A DNA stretch of 64,000 bases, taken from assembly GCF_002803075.1 (NCBI RefSeq), contig NZ_NNBK01000002.1:62001-126000 (forward strand). Reading direction: 5' to 3'. This stretch comes from Streptomyces sp. CB01373. GTDB taxonomy: Bacteria; Actinomycetota; Actinomycetes; Streptomycetales; Streptomycetaceae. The position numbers and the translations under genes were made by a program. Positions 26,527 through 35,663 of the stretch are shown one piece after another. The notes beneath the pieces were generated by a model, which worked only from the letters and a program-made list of their open reading frames with translations, was not told the DNA's origin and searched no databases. How positions within the stretch are numbered: position 1 is the stretch's first letter; every line of letters begins with the position of its first letter.

Positions 26527-28044
26527 GTGAGTGAGCTCCCCCCGGACAGCAGCGGTCAGCCCGACCCCCTCGACTCCTTCGACGAGATCATCGAGGCCGA
26601 GACCACCCGTGACCCCGATCTCGCGGTGATCGAGGCCGGCAGCCGCACCCTGCGCACGCAGGGCGGGCCGCCGCAGGCAGACGTACCCGGGCGCCCGGAG
26701 GACCCCGAGGTCGACCAGGCGCTGCGCGAGGTCGAGGGGGAGCTCGCCACCCGCTGGGGCGAGACCAAGCTGGAGCCCTCGGTCAGCCGGATCGCCGCGC
26801 TGATGGACGTGCTGGGCGAGCCGCAACGGTCGTACCCGTCGATCCACATCACCGGCACCAACGGCAAGACCTCCACCGCCCGCATGATCGAGGCCCTGCT
26901 CGGCGCCTTCGACCTGCGCACCGGCCGGTACACCTCCCCGCACGTGCAGTCGATCACCGAGCGGATCAGCCTGGACGGCGCCCCGGTCTCCGCCGAGCGG
27001 TTCGTCGAGACGTACCAGGACATCAAGCCGTACGTGGAGATGGTCGACGCCTCGCAGGAGTACCGGCTGTCCTTCTTCGAGGTGCTGACCGGCATGGCGT
27101 ACGCCGCCTTCGCCGACGCGCCGGTCGACGTGGCCGTCGTCGAGGTCGGGATGGGCGGCAGCTGGGACGCCACGAACGTCATCGACGGTGACGTCGCCGT
27201 GGTGACCCCCATCGACCTGGACCACACCGACCGCCTGGGCTCCACGCCCGGCGAGATCGCGGGCGAGAAGGCCGGCATCATCAAGCAGGGCGCCACCGTG
27301 ATCATGGCCCAGCAGCCGGTGGACGCCGCCCAGGTGCTGCTGAAGAAGGCCGTGGACGTCGACGCGACAGTCGCCCGCGAGGGGCTGGAGTTCGGTGTCG
27401 TGGCCCGCCGGGTGGCCGTGGGCGGGCAGCTGCTGACCCTGCGCGGCCTGGGCGGCGAGTACCCCGAGGTGTACCTGCCGCTGCACGGCGCCCACCAGGC
27501 GCACAACGCCGCCGTGGCGCTCGCCGCCGTCGAGGCGTTCTTCGGCGTCGGCGCGCAGCGCGCCGAGTCGCTGGACCCGGAGACCGTGCGCAAGGCGTTC
27601 GCGTCCGTCGCCTCGCCGGGCCGCATGGAGGTCGTACGGCGCTCGCCGACCGTGGTGCTGGACGCCGCGCACAACCCGGCGGGCGCGCGGGTGACCGCCG
27701 AGGCGGTCCAGGAGGCGTTCGACTTCAGCCGCCTGATCGGAGTGGTCGGGGCCAGCGGCGACAAGAACGTGCGCGGTCTGCTGGAGGCCTTCGAACCGAT
27801 CTTCGCGGAGATCGTGGTGACGCAGAACTCCAGCCACCGCGCGATGGACGCCGACGAACTGGCCGCGCTCGCCGTCGAGGTGTTCGGCGAGGACCGGGTC
27901 CAGGTCGAGCCGCGGCTGCCGGACGCGCTGGAGGCCGCGATCACGCTCGCCGAGGAGGAGGGCGAGTTCTCCGGCGGCGGTGTGCTCGTCACCGGCTCCG
28001 TCATCACCGTCGGTGAGGCCCGACTGCTCCTGGGGAGAGGCTGA
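26527..28044 (+). CDS. folC: Folylpolyglutamate synthase / dihydrofolate synthase
   Basis: A 505-residue Mur-ligase-type enzyme that adds Glu to dihydropteroate and folates with ATP. The P-loop is HITGTNGKTSTAR (near residue 115), followed by GRYTSPHVQSITERI, the metal-binding VEVGMGGSWDATN and the C-terminal LDAAHNPAGA. The first 70 residues are an acidic actinobacterial extension. It overlaps nothing upstream and is followed after 6 bp by the DUF4233 membrane protein gene, with which it forms an operon. Confidence 0.95.
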   Translation: MSELPPDSSGQPDPLDSFDEIIEAETTRDPDLAVIEAGSRTLRTQGGPPQADVPGRPEDPEVDQALREVEGELATRWGETKLEPSVSRIAALMDVLGEPQRSYPSIHITGTNGKTSTARMIEALLGAFDLRTGRYTSPHVQSITERISLDGAPVSAERFVETYQDIKPYVEMVDASQEYRLSFFEVLTGMAYAAFADAPVDVAVVEVGMGGSWDATNVIDGDVAVVTPIDLDHTDRLGSTPGEIAGEKAGIIKQGATVIMAQQPVDAAQVLLKKAVDVDATVAREGLEFGVVARRVAVGGQLLTLRGLGGEYPEVYLPLHGAHQAHNAAVALAAVEAFFGVGAQRAESLDPETVRKAFASVASPGRMEVVRRSPTVVLDAAHNPAGARVTAEAVQEAFDFSRLIGVVGASGDKNVRGLLEAFEPIFAEIVVTQNSSHRAMDADELAALAVEVFGEDRVQVEPRLPDALEAAITLAEEEGEFSGGGVLVTGSVITVGEARLLLGRG

Positions 28045-28050
28045 CTTCTC

Positions 28051-28413
28051 GTGCGTACGCTGTGTTCCTCGACCCTGATCGGCGAGTTCTTCGTCATCGG
28101 CTTCGCCGCGCTGGTCGCGATGAAGGACCCCGGCCTGTCCATGGCGACGGTGTGGACGGTCAGCGGCATCGCGATGCTGCTGTGCCTGCTGCTGTGCGGC
28201 GTGGTGACCCGGCCCAGCGGTGTGGTCCTCGGCTGGGTGCTCCAGGCCGCGCTGATCGCGTCCGGTCTGGTCGTGCCGACGATGTACTTCCTGGGCGTGA
28301 TCTTCGCGGCCCTGTGGTGGGCCTCGGTGCACTTCGGGCGGAAGATCGAGGAGGCCAAGGCCAGATTCGCGGCGCAGGCCGCCGAGGCCGGCCCTCCGGC
28401 TGACGCTGCGTGA
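28051..28413 (+). CDS. DUF4233 membrane protein
   Basis: A 120-residue protein with four hydrophobic segments (LIGEFFVIGFAALVAM through FLGVIFAALWWASV) and a hydrophilic Ala-rich tail. It matches the DUF4233 family that follows folC in many actinobacteria. Function is unknown; the constant link to folC hints at a folate- or envelope-related role, but this is inference. The GTG at 28051 has GGGGAGAGG upstream, inside the end of folC. Confidence 0.85.
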   Translation: MRTLCSSTLIGEFFVIGFAALVAMKDPGLSMATVWTVSGIAMLLCLLLCGVVTRPSGVVLGWVLQAALIASGLVVPTMYFLGVIFAALWWASVHFGRKIEEAKARFAAQAAEAGPPADAA

Positions 28414-28477
28414 CAGGAACGGCGACACGCCCTGTAACCTCGTCCCACCGCACATCTGCCAGGTGAAGGAGCCACCC

Positions 28478-28891
28478 GTGACCCAGCGCACCCTCGTCAT
28501 CCTCAAGCCCGACGCCGTCCGTCGTGGCCTGACCGGCGAGATCATCAGCCGTATCGAGCGCAAGGCCGGCTGGCAGATCACCGCGCTGGACCTGCGCACC
28601 CTGGACTCGGAGACCCTGGAGCAGCACTACGGCGAGCACAAGGGCAAGCCCTTCTACGAGCCGCTGATGGTGTTCATGGCCTCCGGCCCGGTCGTCGTCA
28701 TGATCGTCGAGGGCGAGCGGGTCATCGAGGGCGTGCGCGCGCTGGCCGGCCCGACCGACCCGATCGCCGCCGCCCCCGGCTCGATCCGCGGCGACTACGG
28801 CGTGATCGTCCGGGAGAACCTGATCCACGCCTCCGACTCCGAGGAGTCCGCCGAGCGCGAGGTGAAGATCTTCTTCCCGGGCCGCGGCTGA
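28478..28891 (+). CDS. ndk: Nucleoside diphosphate kinase
   Basis: A 137-residue NDK that transfers the gamma phosphate of ATP to NDPs through a phosphohistidine. The N-terminal TQRTLVILKPDAVRRGLTGE is typical, and the active-site His is His117 in NLIHASDS, where most NDKs have HGSDS. The start is the GTG at 28478 after GAAGGAG; an upstream ATG at 28463 lies within that ribosome-binding site. Confidence 0.96.
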   Translation: MTQRTLVILKPDAVRRGLTGEIISRIERKAGWQITALDLRTLDSETLEQHYGEHKGKPFYEPLMVFMASGPVVVMIVEGERVIEGVRALAGPTDPIAAAPGSIRGDYGVIVRENLIHASDSEESAEREVKIFFPGRG

Positions 28892-29192
28892 CCCCCGAGA
28901 GCCCTCCCCGGCCCCGCCGGGCTGACGACCCGTCAGCTCGGCAGTCCGCCTGACCTGGGCGGCCGCGCGAACCCGGCCGCCCAGTGGCATACGCGGTGCC
29001 GATCGGGGGAACGAGTGCCCCCGATGGACCGTCTCCACAAGCGGGCCGGTACGCCATCTGCTGACAATGGCGAAGACCCTCGCGCAGTGTTCGTGCAGGC
29101 GCGTCTACGATGGAAGCCTTCACGCCACAGCACCCACCTCGCCGTACCTGAACCGCCGTCAAAAGCTCCCAGGGAAGGCCAGACGAATCCTG
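28892..29192. other. Intergenic region ndk-mreB
   Basis: About 300 bp with no supported gene. It must contain the mreB promoter or promoters. GTCTACGATGG around 29102 includes a TACGAT that could be a -10, but I find no clear -35 partner. No terminator hairpin of note was seen after ndk. Confidence 0.35.
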
Positions 29193-30224
29193 ATGGGGAA
29201 CTCAATGTCGTTCATCGGCCGTGACATGGCTGTCGACCTCGGGACCGCCAACACGCTGGTGTACGTCAGGGGTCGCGGGATCGTACTCAACGAGCCGTCC
29301 GTCGTCGCGATCAACACCAACACCGGTGGGATCCTCGCGGTCGGCGCCGAGGCGAAGAAGATGATCGGGCGCACGCCGGGCAACATCGTCGCCGTCCGTC
29401 CGCTCAAGGACGGCGTGATCGCGGACTTCGAGATCACCGAGCGGATGCTCCGCTACTTCATCCTGAAGATCCACAAGCGGCGGTATCTGGCTCGTCCGCG
29501 CGTCGTCGTCTGCGTGCCCTCCGGAATCACCGGTGTCGAGCGCCGCGCCGTCATCGAGGCCTCGTCCCAGGCCGGCGCGCGCCAGGTGCACATCATCGAG
29601 GAACCGATGGCCGCGGCCATCGGCTCCGGCCTGCCGGTCCACGAGGCCACGGGCAACATGGTGGTGGACATCGGCGGCGGCACCACGGAGGTCGCGGTCA
29701 TCTCGCTCGGCGGCATCGTCACCGCCCAGTCCATCCGCGTCGCGGGCGACGAACTGGACAACGCCATCATCCAGCACGTCAAGAAGGAGTACTCCCTTCT
29801 GCTGGGTGAGCGCACGGCCGAACAGATCAAGCTCACGATCGGTTCGGCGTACGACCTCGACTCCGACGAGCACACCGAAATCCGCGGCCGGGACCTGGTC
29901 TCCGGCCTGCCGAAGACCGTCGTCATCTCGGCCGCCGAAGTGCGCAGGGCGATCGAGGAACCGGTCAACGCGATCGTCGACGCGGTCAAGACGACGCTCG
30001 ACAAGTGCCCGCCGGAGCTGTCCGGCGACATCATGGACCGCGGAATCGTTCTGACCGGCGGCGGCGCACTGCTGCGCGGACTGGACGAGCGGCTGCGCAG
30101 TGAGACGGGCATGCCGATCCACATCGCCGAGGACCCGCTGGACAGCGTGGCGCTCGGCTCGGGCAAGTGCGTGGAGGAGTTCGAGGCGCTCCAGCAGGTA
30201 CTTGACGCCCAGCCCCGCAGATGA
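29193..30224 (+). CDS. mreB: MreB, actin-like cytoskeletal protein
   Basis: A 343-residue actin-fold ATPase. Phosphate 1 motif [13 protein letters not shown], phosphate 2 [15 protein letters not shown] and the adenosine motif [17 protein letters not shown] are present. In rod-shaped cells MreB guides lateral wall synthesis; in Streptomyces it acts mainly in aerial hyphae and spore-wall assembly. Two starts are possible: ATG 29193 (MGNSMSFIG) and ATG 29205 (MSFIG). The second has GGGGA 5 nt upstream and is favoured by the ribosome-binding site; I list the longer one as remembered for Streptomyces MreB. First gene of the mreB-mreC-mreD-mrdA-rodA cluster. Confidence 0.95.
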   Translation: MGNSMSFIGRDMAVDLGTANTLVYVRGRGIVLNEPSVVAINTNTGGILAVGAEAKKMIGRTPGNIVAVRPLKDGVIADFEITERMLRYFILKIHKRRYLARPRVVVCVPSGITGVERRAVIEASSQAGARQVHIIEEPMAAAIGSGLPVHEATGNMVVDIGGGTTEVAVISLGGIVTAQSIRVAGDELDNAIIQHVKKEYSLLLGERTAEQIKLTIGSAYDLDSDEHTEIRGRDLVSGLPKTVVISAAEVRRAIEEPVNAIVDAVKTTLDKCPPELSGDIMDRGIVLTGGGALLRGLDERLRSETGMPIHIAEDPLDSVALGSGKCVEEFEALQQVLDAQPRR

Positions 30225-30239
30225 CACAACTCTTCGACT

Positions 30240-30273
30240 CCGCCGTACGAGATGATCTTTTCTCGTACGGCGG
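30240..30273 (+). terminator. Hairpin between mreB and mreC
   Basis: A perfect 13-bp stem (30240-30252 with 30261-30273) and an 8-nt loop lie 16 nt after the mreB stop. It probably ends a share of transcripts so that mreB is made in excess of the membrane components downstream. Confidence 0.8.
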
Positions 30274-30361
30274 ATCGTTGATATAGAGGCTTAAGCTCCC
30301 GCAAGCGGGCCCCTTGGGATGGCGCGCGCAGACCGCGCTTCGCCGGGGCCACCCAGTTCCT

Positions 30362-31327
30362 ATGAGGAAGGCACGGCCGCCGCACGTGAGGGACACGAAA
30401 GAGAGCCGGCTGCTCCTGGTGCTGCTGATCGCCATCGCGTTCGCGCTGATCACGGTGGACATCCGCGGCGGGGAGAACTCCCCGGTGGACGGTGCCCGGC
30501 AGGCCGCCGCCACCGTCTTCGGTCCGATCGAGAACGGCGTGTCGGCCGCGGTGAACCCGGTCGGCAACGCGGTCTCCGCGGTCCGCGACTCCGGCGAACG
30601 CCACGACCGGCTCGCCGCGCTGGAGAAGGAGAACGCCGCTCTCAAGGCCGAACTCGGCAGCGACGACCGCAAGCGCAGCCGCCTCACCCAGCTGAACAGG
30701 ATGCTGAAGCTGGCCGGCGAGGGCCAGTACGGCATCAAGGGCGCCCAGGTCATCGCCATAGGGGCGACCCAGGGCTTCTCCTGGACCGTCACCATCGACG
30801 CGGGCGCCTCCGACGGCATCCAGCGCGACATGACCGTCCTCAACGCCGACGGACTGGTCGGCCGCGTCACCACCGTGGGCCCCAGCACCTCCACCGTGCT
30901 GCTCGCCAACGACCCCGACTTCACCGTCGGCACCCGGATGGAGGGCAGCGACGAACTCGGCTTCGCCTCCGGCCAGGGCGACCGGCCGCTGCGCGTGCAA
31001 CTCCTCAACGGCAAGTCGGACGTGAAGAAGGGCGACCGCATGGTCACCTTCGGCTCCCAGGCCGACAAGCCCTTCGTGCCGGGCGTCCCGGTCGGTGTCG
31101 TCTCCCGCGTCGACCCCTCCGGCGGCGACCTGACCCGCACGGTGTACGTCACGCCGTTCGTCGGCTTCTCCAAACTCGACGTCGTCGGCGTGGTCGTCCA
31201 GGCCCCGAAGAAGGACCCGCGCGACGAGGTCCTGCCGCCGAAGCCCAAGCCCACCCCGACGCCCACGGTGACCGTGACGGTCACTCCCTCCGCCGACGCC
31301 TACGCCCCCGACCGGCCGCAGCAGTAG
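30362..31327 (+). CDS. mreC: MreC, cell-shape protein
   Basis: A 321-residue bitopic protein: a short basic N-terminus, one membrane helix (LLLVLLIAIAFALITVDI), a coiled coil around residues 75-105 (RLAALEKENAALKAELG) and the beta-rich extracytoplasmic MreC domain. The C-terminus is a Pro/Thr-rich tail (PKPKPTPTPTVTVTVTPSAD) that may cross the wall. It bridges MreB and the PBP2-RodA synthase. The ATG at 30362 has only a weak ribosome-binding site. Confidence 0.93.
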   Translation: MRKARPPHVRDTKESRLLLVLLIAIAFALITVDIRGGENSPVDGARQAAATVFGPIENGVSAAVNPVGNAVSAVRDSGERHDRLAALEKENAALKAELGSDDRKRSRLTQLNRMLKLAGEGQYGIKGAQVIAIGATQGFSWTVTIDAGASDGIQRDMTVLNADGLVGRVTTVGPSTSTVLLANDPDFTVGTRMEGSDELGFASGQGDRPLRVQLLNGKSDVKKGDRMVTFGSQADKPFVPGVPVGVVSRVDPSGGDLTRTVYVTPFVGFSKLDVVGVVVQAPKKDPRDEVLPPKPKPTPTPTVTVTVTPSADAYAPDRPQQ

Positions 31328-31341
31328 GAGCCTCACGTCCC

Positions 31342-32019
31342 ATGCGCATCAACCGGATCCTGCTCTCCACCGCGCTGGTCGTCGTCGCCCTGGTGATCCA
31401 GGTGAGCGTCCTGTCCCGGCTGCACCTGCCCGGCGCCGTCCCCGACCTGCTGCTGCTCACCGTGCTCGGCCTGGCCATGGTCTACGGCCATGTCGGCGGC
31501 GCCCTCGTGGGCTTCGGCGCCGGACTGCTCGCCGACATCGCCCCGCCCGCCGACCACGCCGCCGGCCGCTACGCGCTCGTGCTGTGCGTCATCGGCTACC
31601 TCGCCGGACTCATCAAGCCTGAGAACGGCCAGGTCAAGTCGGCCACCGGACCCATGGCCGTGGTGGTGGGCGCCGCCCTCGGCTCCACCCTGCTGTACGC
31701 GGGCGTCGGCGCCCTCGTCGGCGACACCGCCGCCCGCCATGTCGGCCTGGGCGGACTGCTGCTGACGGCCGCCGTGTACGACCTGCTGCTCGCGCCCTTC
31801 GTCGTCCCCGGCATCATGTGGCTGGCCAGGCGCGCGGAGAACGATCCGCTCGCCGACACCGGCTCCGCCGGCAAGAAGGCCGACATCTCATCCGGCTGGC
31901 TCTCCTCCGGCACCGGGCTGAGCATCGGCGGGCGGCGCGGCGCGCTCGGCAGCCTGAAGGCCAAGGCCCGCACCCGCACCACCCGGGTCGGCCGCATCAA
32001 GGGGGTCAAGCGCCTGTGA
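31342..32019 (+). CDS. mreD: MreD, membrane cell-shape protein
   Basis: A 225-residue membrane protein with about five to six helices (RILLSTALVVVALVIQVSVL, LLLLTVLGLAMVYG, ALVGFGAGLLADIAPP and others) and a basic cytoplasmic tail of about 60 residues that is longer than in MreD of most bacteria. It begins 14 bp after mreC with TAGGAG as ribosome-binding site. Part of the elongation complex. Confidence 0.9.
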   Translation: MRINRILLSTALVVVALVIQVSVLSRLHLPGAVPDLLLLTVLGLAMVYGHVGGALVGFGAGLLADIAPPADHAAGRYALVLCVIGYLAGLIKPENGQVKSATGPMAVVVGAALGSTLLYAGVGALVGDTAARHVGLGGLLLTAAVYDLLLAPFVVPGIMWLARRAENDPLADTGSAGKKADISSGWLSSGTGLSIGGRRGALGSLKAKARTRTTRVGRIKGVKRL

Positions 32020-32090
32020 GAGCACGGCAGTCGGCCGCTTCACCGGCCGCACCGGTCCGTTACACGCACTGAGAGGGGGAGGCAGCACCC

Positions 32091-34409
32091 ATGACAAATA
32101 TTCCCGAGACCGGCAGGACCCCACGCGTCCAGACCCGGCTCGTCGTCATCCAGATCCTCGTCCTCTCCCTGCTCGGCACGCTCGGCGGCCGGCTGTGGTA
32201 CCTCCAGATCCGCGAGGGCGCCCACTACCAGAAGGAGGCCTCCGGCAACCACGTCCAGCAGGTCGTCCAGCCCGCCGTTCGCGGCTCCATCCTGGACGCC
32301 CGCGGTGTGCCGCTCGCCGACAACGAGACCCGGCTGGTGGTCTCCGCCTCCCGCACCGACCTGCTCAAGCAGAAGGACGACGGCAAGGCGGTCCTGACCA
32401 AGCTCGCCGGCGTCCTCGGCATGGACGTCGACGAGGTCATGCTGAAGGTCCGGCTGTGCGACGCCAAGACCCCGCAGCCCTGCTGGAACGGCTCGCCGTA
32501 CCAGCCCATCCCCATCACCGACGAGGCCACCCCGCGCCAGGCCCTGCAGATCCGCGAACGCGCCGAGGACTTCCCCGGCATCACCGCCGAACCCGAGGCC
32601 GTGCGCCGCTACCCCGGGCCCGGCAAGTCCAACTCCGCGCAGGTCCTCGGCTACCTCTCACCGGTCACCGACGACGAGATCCAGCGGGCCAAGGACACCG
32701 ACTCCCCCTACCTGCGCTCCGACATGGTCGGCCGCTCCGGCCTTGAACGGCAGTACGACCGGGAACTGCGCGGCAAGGCCGGCGTCACCCGCTACGAGGT
32801 CGACAACCTCGGCCGCGTCATCGGCAAGTCCAAGTCGGACCCGGCCGAGACCGGCTCCAGCCTGGTCACCAGCATCGACTCCCGCGTCCAGCGGATCGCC
32901 GAGTACGAGCTGGACAAGGCGATGAAGACCGCCCGGACCCAGTGGGACAAGAACACCAACAGGAACTACAAGGCCGACTCCGGGGCCGTCGTCGTGATGG
33001 AGGCCAAGACCGGCCGCATCGTCGCCATGGCGTCCGCGCCCACGTACGACCCGAACGCCTGGGTCGGCGGCATCTCCTCCAAGGACTACAAGGCGCTCAC
33101 CGGCAAGAACTCCAACTACCCGCTGCTCAACCGGGCCATCCAGGGGCAGTCCGCGCCCGGCTCCACCTTCAAGGTGGTCTCCACGGCCGCCGCGGTCGAG
33201 GCCGGCTACGACTTCAACGGCAACTACCCCTGCGTCAGCTCCTACTCGGTCGGCAACCAGGTCTTCAAGAACTTCGAGGGGGAGAACTTCGGCCCGATCT
33301 CGCTCGGCCGGGCCCTGGAGGTCTCCTGCGACACCGTCTTCTACTACCTCTCGGACAACGAGTGGAAGAAGGACGGCGGCATCAACCCCAAGAAGGGCAA
33401 GCCCAAGGACTACTTCTACAAGGCCGCCCACCAGTTCGGCCTCGGCAAGGAGACCGGCGTCGACCTGCCCAACGAGGTCACCGGCCGTGTCCCCGACCGC
33501 GAGTGGAAGCAGCGGTACTGGGAGGCCAACAAGGACGGCTGGTGCAAGACCGGCAAGAAGGACGGCAGCTACGTCGAGAAGATCGCGTACGAGAACTGCC
33601 TGGAGGGCAACAGGCTGCGCGAGGGCGACTCGATCAACTACTCCATCGGCCAGGGCGACACCCTCGTCACCCCGATCCAGGAGGCCGTGATCTACGGCGC
33701 GATCTCCAACGGCGGCACCATGTACACGCCGACCATCGGCAAGGCGGTCGTGAGCCCCGACGGCAGGAACGTCACCGAGATCAAGCCCAAGTCCCACGGC
33801 AAGCTGCCCGTCACCCAGGCCACCCGCAACATGATGGACCAGGCCCTGGCCGGTGTGGCCATCCGCGGTACCGCCGCCTGGAAGTTCGCCGGCTGGCCGC
33901 AGGACAAGATCCCGCTGCACGCCAAGACCGGTACCGCCGAGGTCTACGGCAAGCAGACCACCTCCTGGCTGGCCACCTACACCAAGGACTACTCGGTCAT
34001 CATGACCATCGCCCAGGCCGGTACCGGCTCCGGCGCCTCCGGTGAGGCGGTCCGCAACATCTACAGCGCCATGTACGGCGTCCAGGGCGACGGCTCCATC
34101 GACAACAAGAAGGCCCTGCTGCCCACCCCGCAGAAGAGCCTGCCGCAGATCCGGTCCGACGGCTCGATCGCCGCCCCGAAGGTCCCCGCCGACCCGGCCA
34201 AGGACCAGGAGGAGAACGCCAAGCAGGCCGCCGAGCAGGGTGGTGCCGCGCCGAACGACCAGCAGGGCGGTACCACGGCAGGCGACCAGCAGGGCGGCAC
34301 CTCGCCCAACGACCAGCTGCCGCCGGCGACCACCGCCTCGCCCACCACAGGCAACCGCCAGACCCGTAGGCGCCAGCGCCGAAGCGGAAGCCGGAGGACC
34401 ACCGCATGA
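32091..34409 (+). CDS. mrdA: Penicillin-binding protein 2, class B transpeptidase
   Basis: A 772-residue monofunctional PBP. One N-terminal membrane helix (VVIQILVLSLLGTLGG), a PBP dimer domain (RGSILDARGVPLADNETR), then the transpeptidase domain with the serine nucleophile Ser358 in STFK, SCD at 412-414 (the SxN position; the PBP2 family commonly has SxD) and KTG from Lys612. It crosslinks peptidoglycan together with RodA. The last 90 residues are low-complexity, with Gln/Gly repeats (AAPNDQQGG, TTAGDQQGG) and a basic end; this tail is outside the catalytic fold. GAGAGGGGGAGG precedes the ATG. It overlaps rodA by 4 bp. Confidence 0.95.
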   Translation: MTNIPETGRTPRVQTRLVVIQILVLSLLGTLGGRLWYLQIREGAHYQKEASGNHVQQVVQPAVRGSILDARGVPLADNETRLVVSASRTDLLKQKDDGKAVLTKLAGVLGMDVDEVMLKVRLCDAKTPQPCWNGSPYQPIPITDEATPRQALQIRERAEDFPGITAEPEAVRRYPGPGKSNSAQVLGYLSPVTDDEIQRAKDTDSPYLRSDMVGRSGLERQYDRELRGKAGVTRYEVDNLGRVIGKSKSDPAETGSSLVTSIDSRVQRIAEYELDKAMKTARTQWDKNTNRNYKADSGAVVVMEAKTGRIVAMASAPTYDPNAWVGGISSKDYKALTGKNSNYPLLNRAIQGQSAPGSTFKVVSTAAAVEAGYDFNGNYPCVSSYSVGNQVFKNFEGENFGPISLGRALEVSCDTVFYYLSDNEWKKDGGINPKKGKPKDYFYKAAHQFGLGKETGVDLPNEVTGRVPDREWKQRYWEANKDGWCKTGKKDGSYVEKIAYENCLEGNRLREGDSINYSIGQGDTLVTPIQEAVIYGAISNGGTMYTPTIGKAVVSPDGRNVTEIKPKSHGKLPVTQATRNMMDQALAGVAIRGTAAWKFAGWPQDKIPLHAKTGTAEVYGKQTTSWLATYTKDYSVIMTIAQAGTGSGASGEAVRNIYSAMYGVQGDGSIDNKKALLPTPQKSLPQIRSDGSIAAPKVPADPAKDQEENAKQAAEQGGAAPNDQQGGTTAGDQQGGTSPNDQLPPATTASPTTGNRQTRRRQRRSGSRRTTA

Positions 34410-35605
34410 CCGGCGCGAACAGCTTCTCCATCTCCGGATACGGCCCCCAACGGGGCGGCTGGACACGGGTCTTCGCCCGCGACTCGGCCGCCCGCCGGCT
34501 CGACTGGCCGATGCTGTTCTGCGCGCTCGCGCTGTCCGCGATCGGCGCCGCCCTGATCTACTCCGCCACCCGCAACCGCACCGGCATCAACCAGGGCGAC
34601 CCGTACTACTTCCTGATCCGGCACCTGACGAACACCGGCATCGGGTTCGCCCTGATGATCGGCACCGTCTGGCTCGGCCACCGCACCCTGCGCAACGTCG
34701 TACCGATCCTGTACGGGCTCTCGGTCGCCGGCGTGCTGCTGGTGCTCACCCCGCTCGGCGCCACCATCAACGGCAACCGCAACTGGATCGTCCTCGGCGG
34801 CGGCTTCTCGCTCCAGCCCTCCGAGTTCGTCAAGGTCACGATCATCCTCGGCATGGCGATGCTGCTCGCGGCCCGGGTCGACGCGGGCGACAAGATGTAC
34901 CCCGACCACCGCACGGTCATCCAGTCGCTCGGACTGGCCGCCGTACCGATCATGGTCGTGCTGCTCATGCCCGACCTCGGCACGGTCCTGGTCCTGCTCA
35001 CCATCATCCTGGGCGCGCTGCTCGCCTCCGGCGCCTCCAACCGCTGGATCTTCGGCCTGCTCACCGCGGGCGTCGTCGGCTGCATCGCCGTCTGGCAGCT
35101 GCACATCCTGGACGAGTACCAGATCAACCGGTTCGCCGCCTTCGCCAACCCCAGCCTCGACCCGGCCGGAGTCGGCTACAACACCAACCAGGCCCGCATC
35201 GCCATCGGCTCCGGCGGTCTGACCGGCGCGGGCCTCTTCCACGGCTCCCAGACCACCGGCCAATTCGTCCCCGAACAGCAGACCGACTTCGTCTTCACGG
35301 TCGCGGGCGAGGAACTCGGCTTCGCCGGCGCCGGACTGATCATCGTGCTGCTCGGCGTCGTGCTCTGGCGCGCCTGCCGCATCGCCCGCGAGACGACCGA
35401 GCTCTACGGCACCATCGTCGCCGCCGGAATCGTCGCCTGGTTCGCCTTCCAGTCCTTCGAGAACGTCGGCATGACCCTGGGCATCATGCCGGTCACCGGC
35501 CTGCCCCTGCCCTTCGTCTCCTACGGCGGCTCGTCGATGTTCGCGGTCTGGGTGGCGATCGGACTGCTCCAGTCGATCAGAGTGCAGCGGCCCATGTCGG
35601 CCTAG
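34406..35605 (+). CDS. rodA: RodA, SEDS-family peptidoglycan glycosyltransferase
   Basis: A 399-residue polytopic protein with about ten membrane helices. Family motifs include GNRNWIVLGGGFSLQPSEFV, the loop with the catalytic Asp in GEELGFAGAG (preceded by FVPEQQTDFVF) and the end GLPLPFVSYGGSSM. RodA polymerises lipid II and pairs with the PBP2 encoded by the overlapping mrdA. The ATGA overlap implies translational coupling. Confidence 0.95.
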   Translation: MTGANSFSISGYGPQRGGWTRVFARDSAARRLDWPMLFCALALSAIGAALIYSATRNRTGINQGDPYYFLIRHLTNTGIGFALMIGTVWLGHRTLRNVVPILYGLSVAGVLLVLTPLGATINGNRNWIVLGGGFSLQPSEFVKVTIILGMAMLLAARVDAGDKMYPDHRTVIQSLGLAAVPIMVVLLMPDLGTVLVLLTIILGALLASGASNRWIFGLLTAGVVGCIAVWQLHILDEYQINRFAAFANPSLDPAGVGYNTNQARIAIGSGGLTGAGLFHGSQTTGQFVPEQQTDFVFTVAGEELGFAGAGLIIVLLGVVLWRACRIARETTELYGTIVAAGIVAWFAFQSFENVGMTLGIMPVTGLPLPFVSYGGSSMFAVWVAIGLLQSIRVQRPMSA

Positions 35606-35651
35606 CGGCGACCCGCGACCCGGACACCTGCCGCCGGACCCGTACCCGCAC

Positions 35652-35663
35652 TAGATTCGGGTC
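35652..35663 (+). promoter_or_regulatory. -10 element for leaderless CYTH-CHAD gene
   Basis: TAGATT (35652-35657) ends 6 nt before the ATG and there is no Shine-Dalgarno sequence. Confidence 0.55.
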
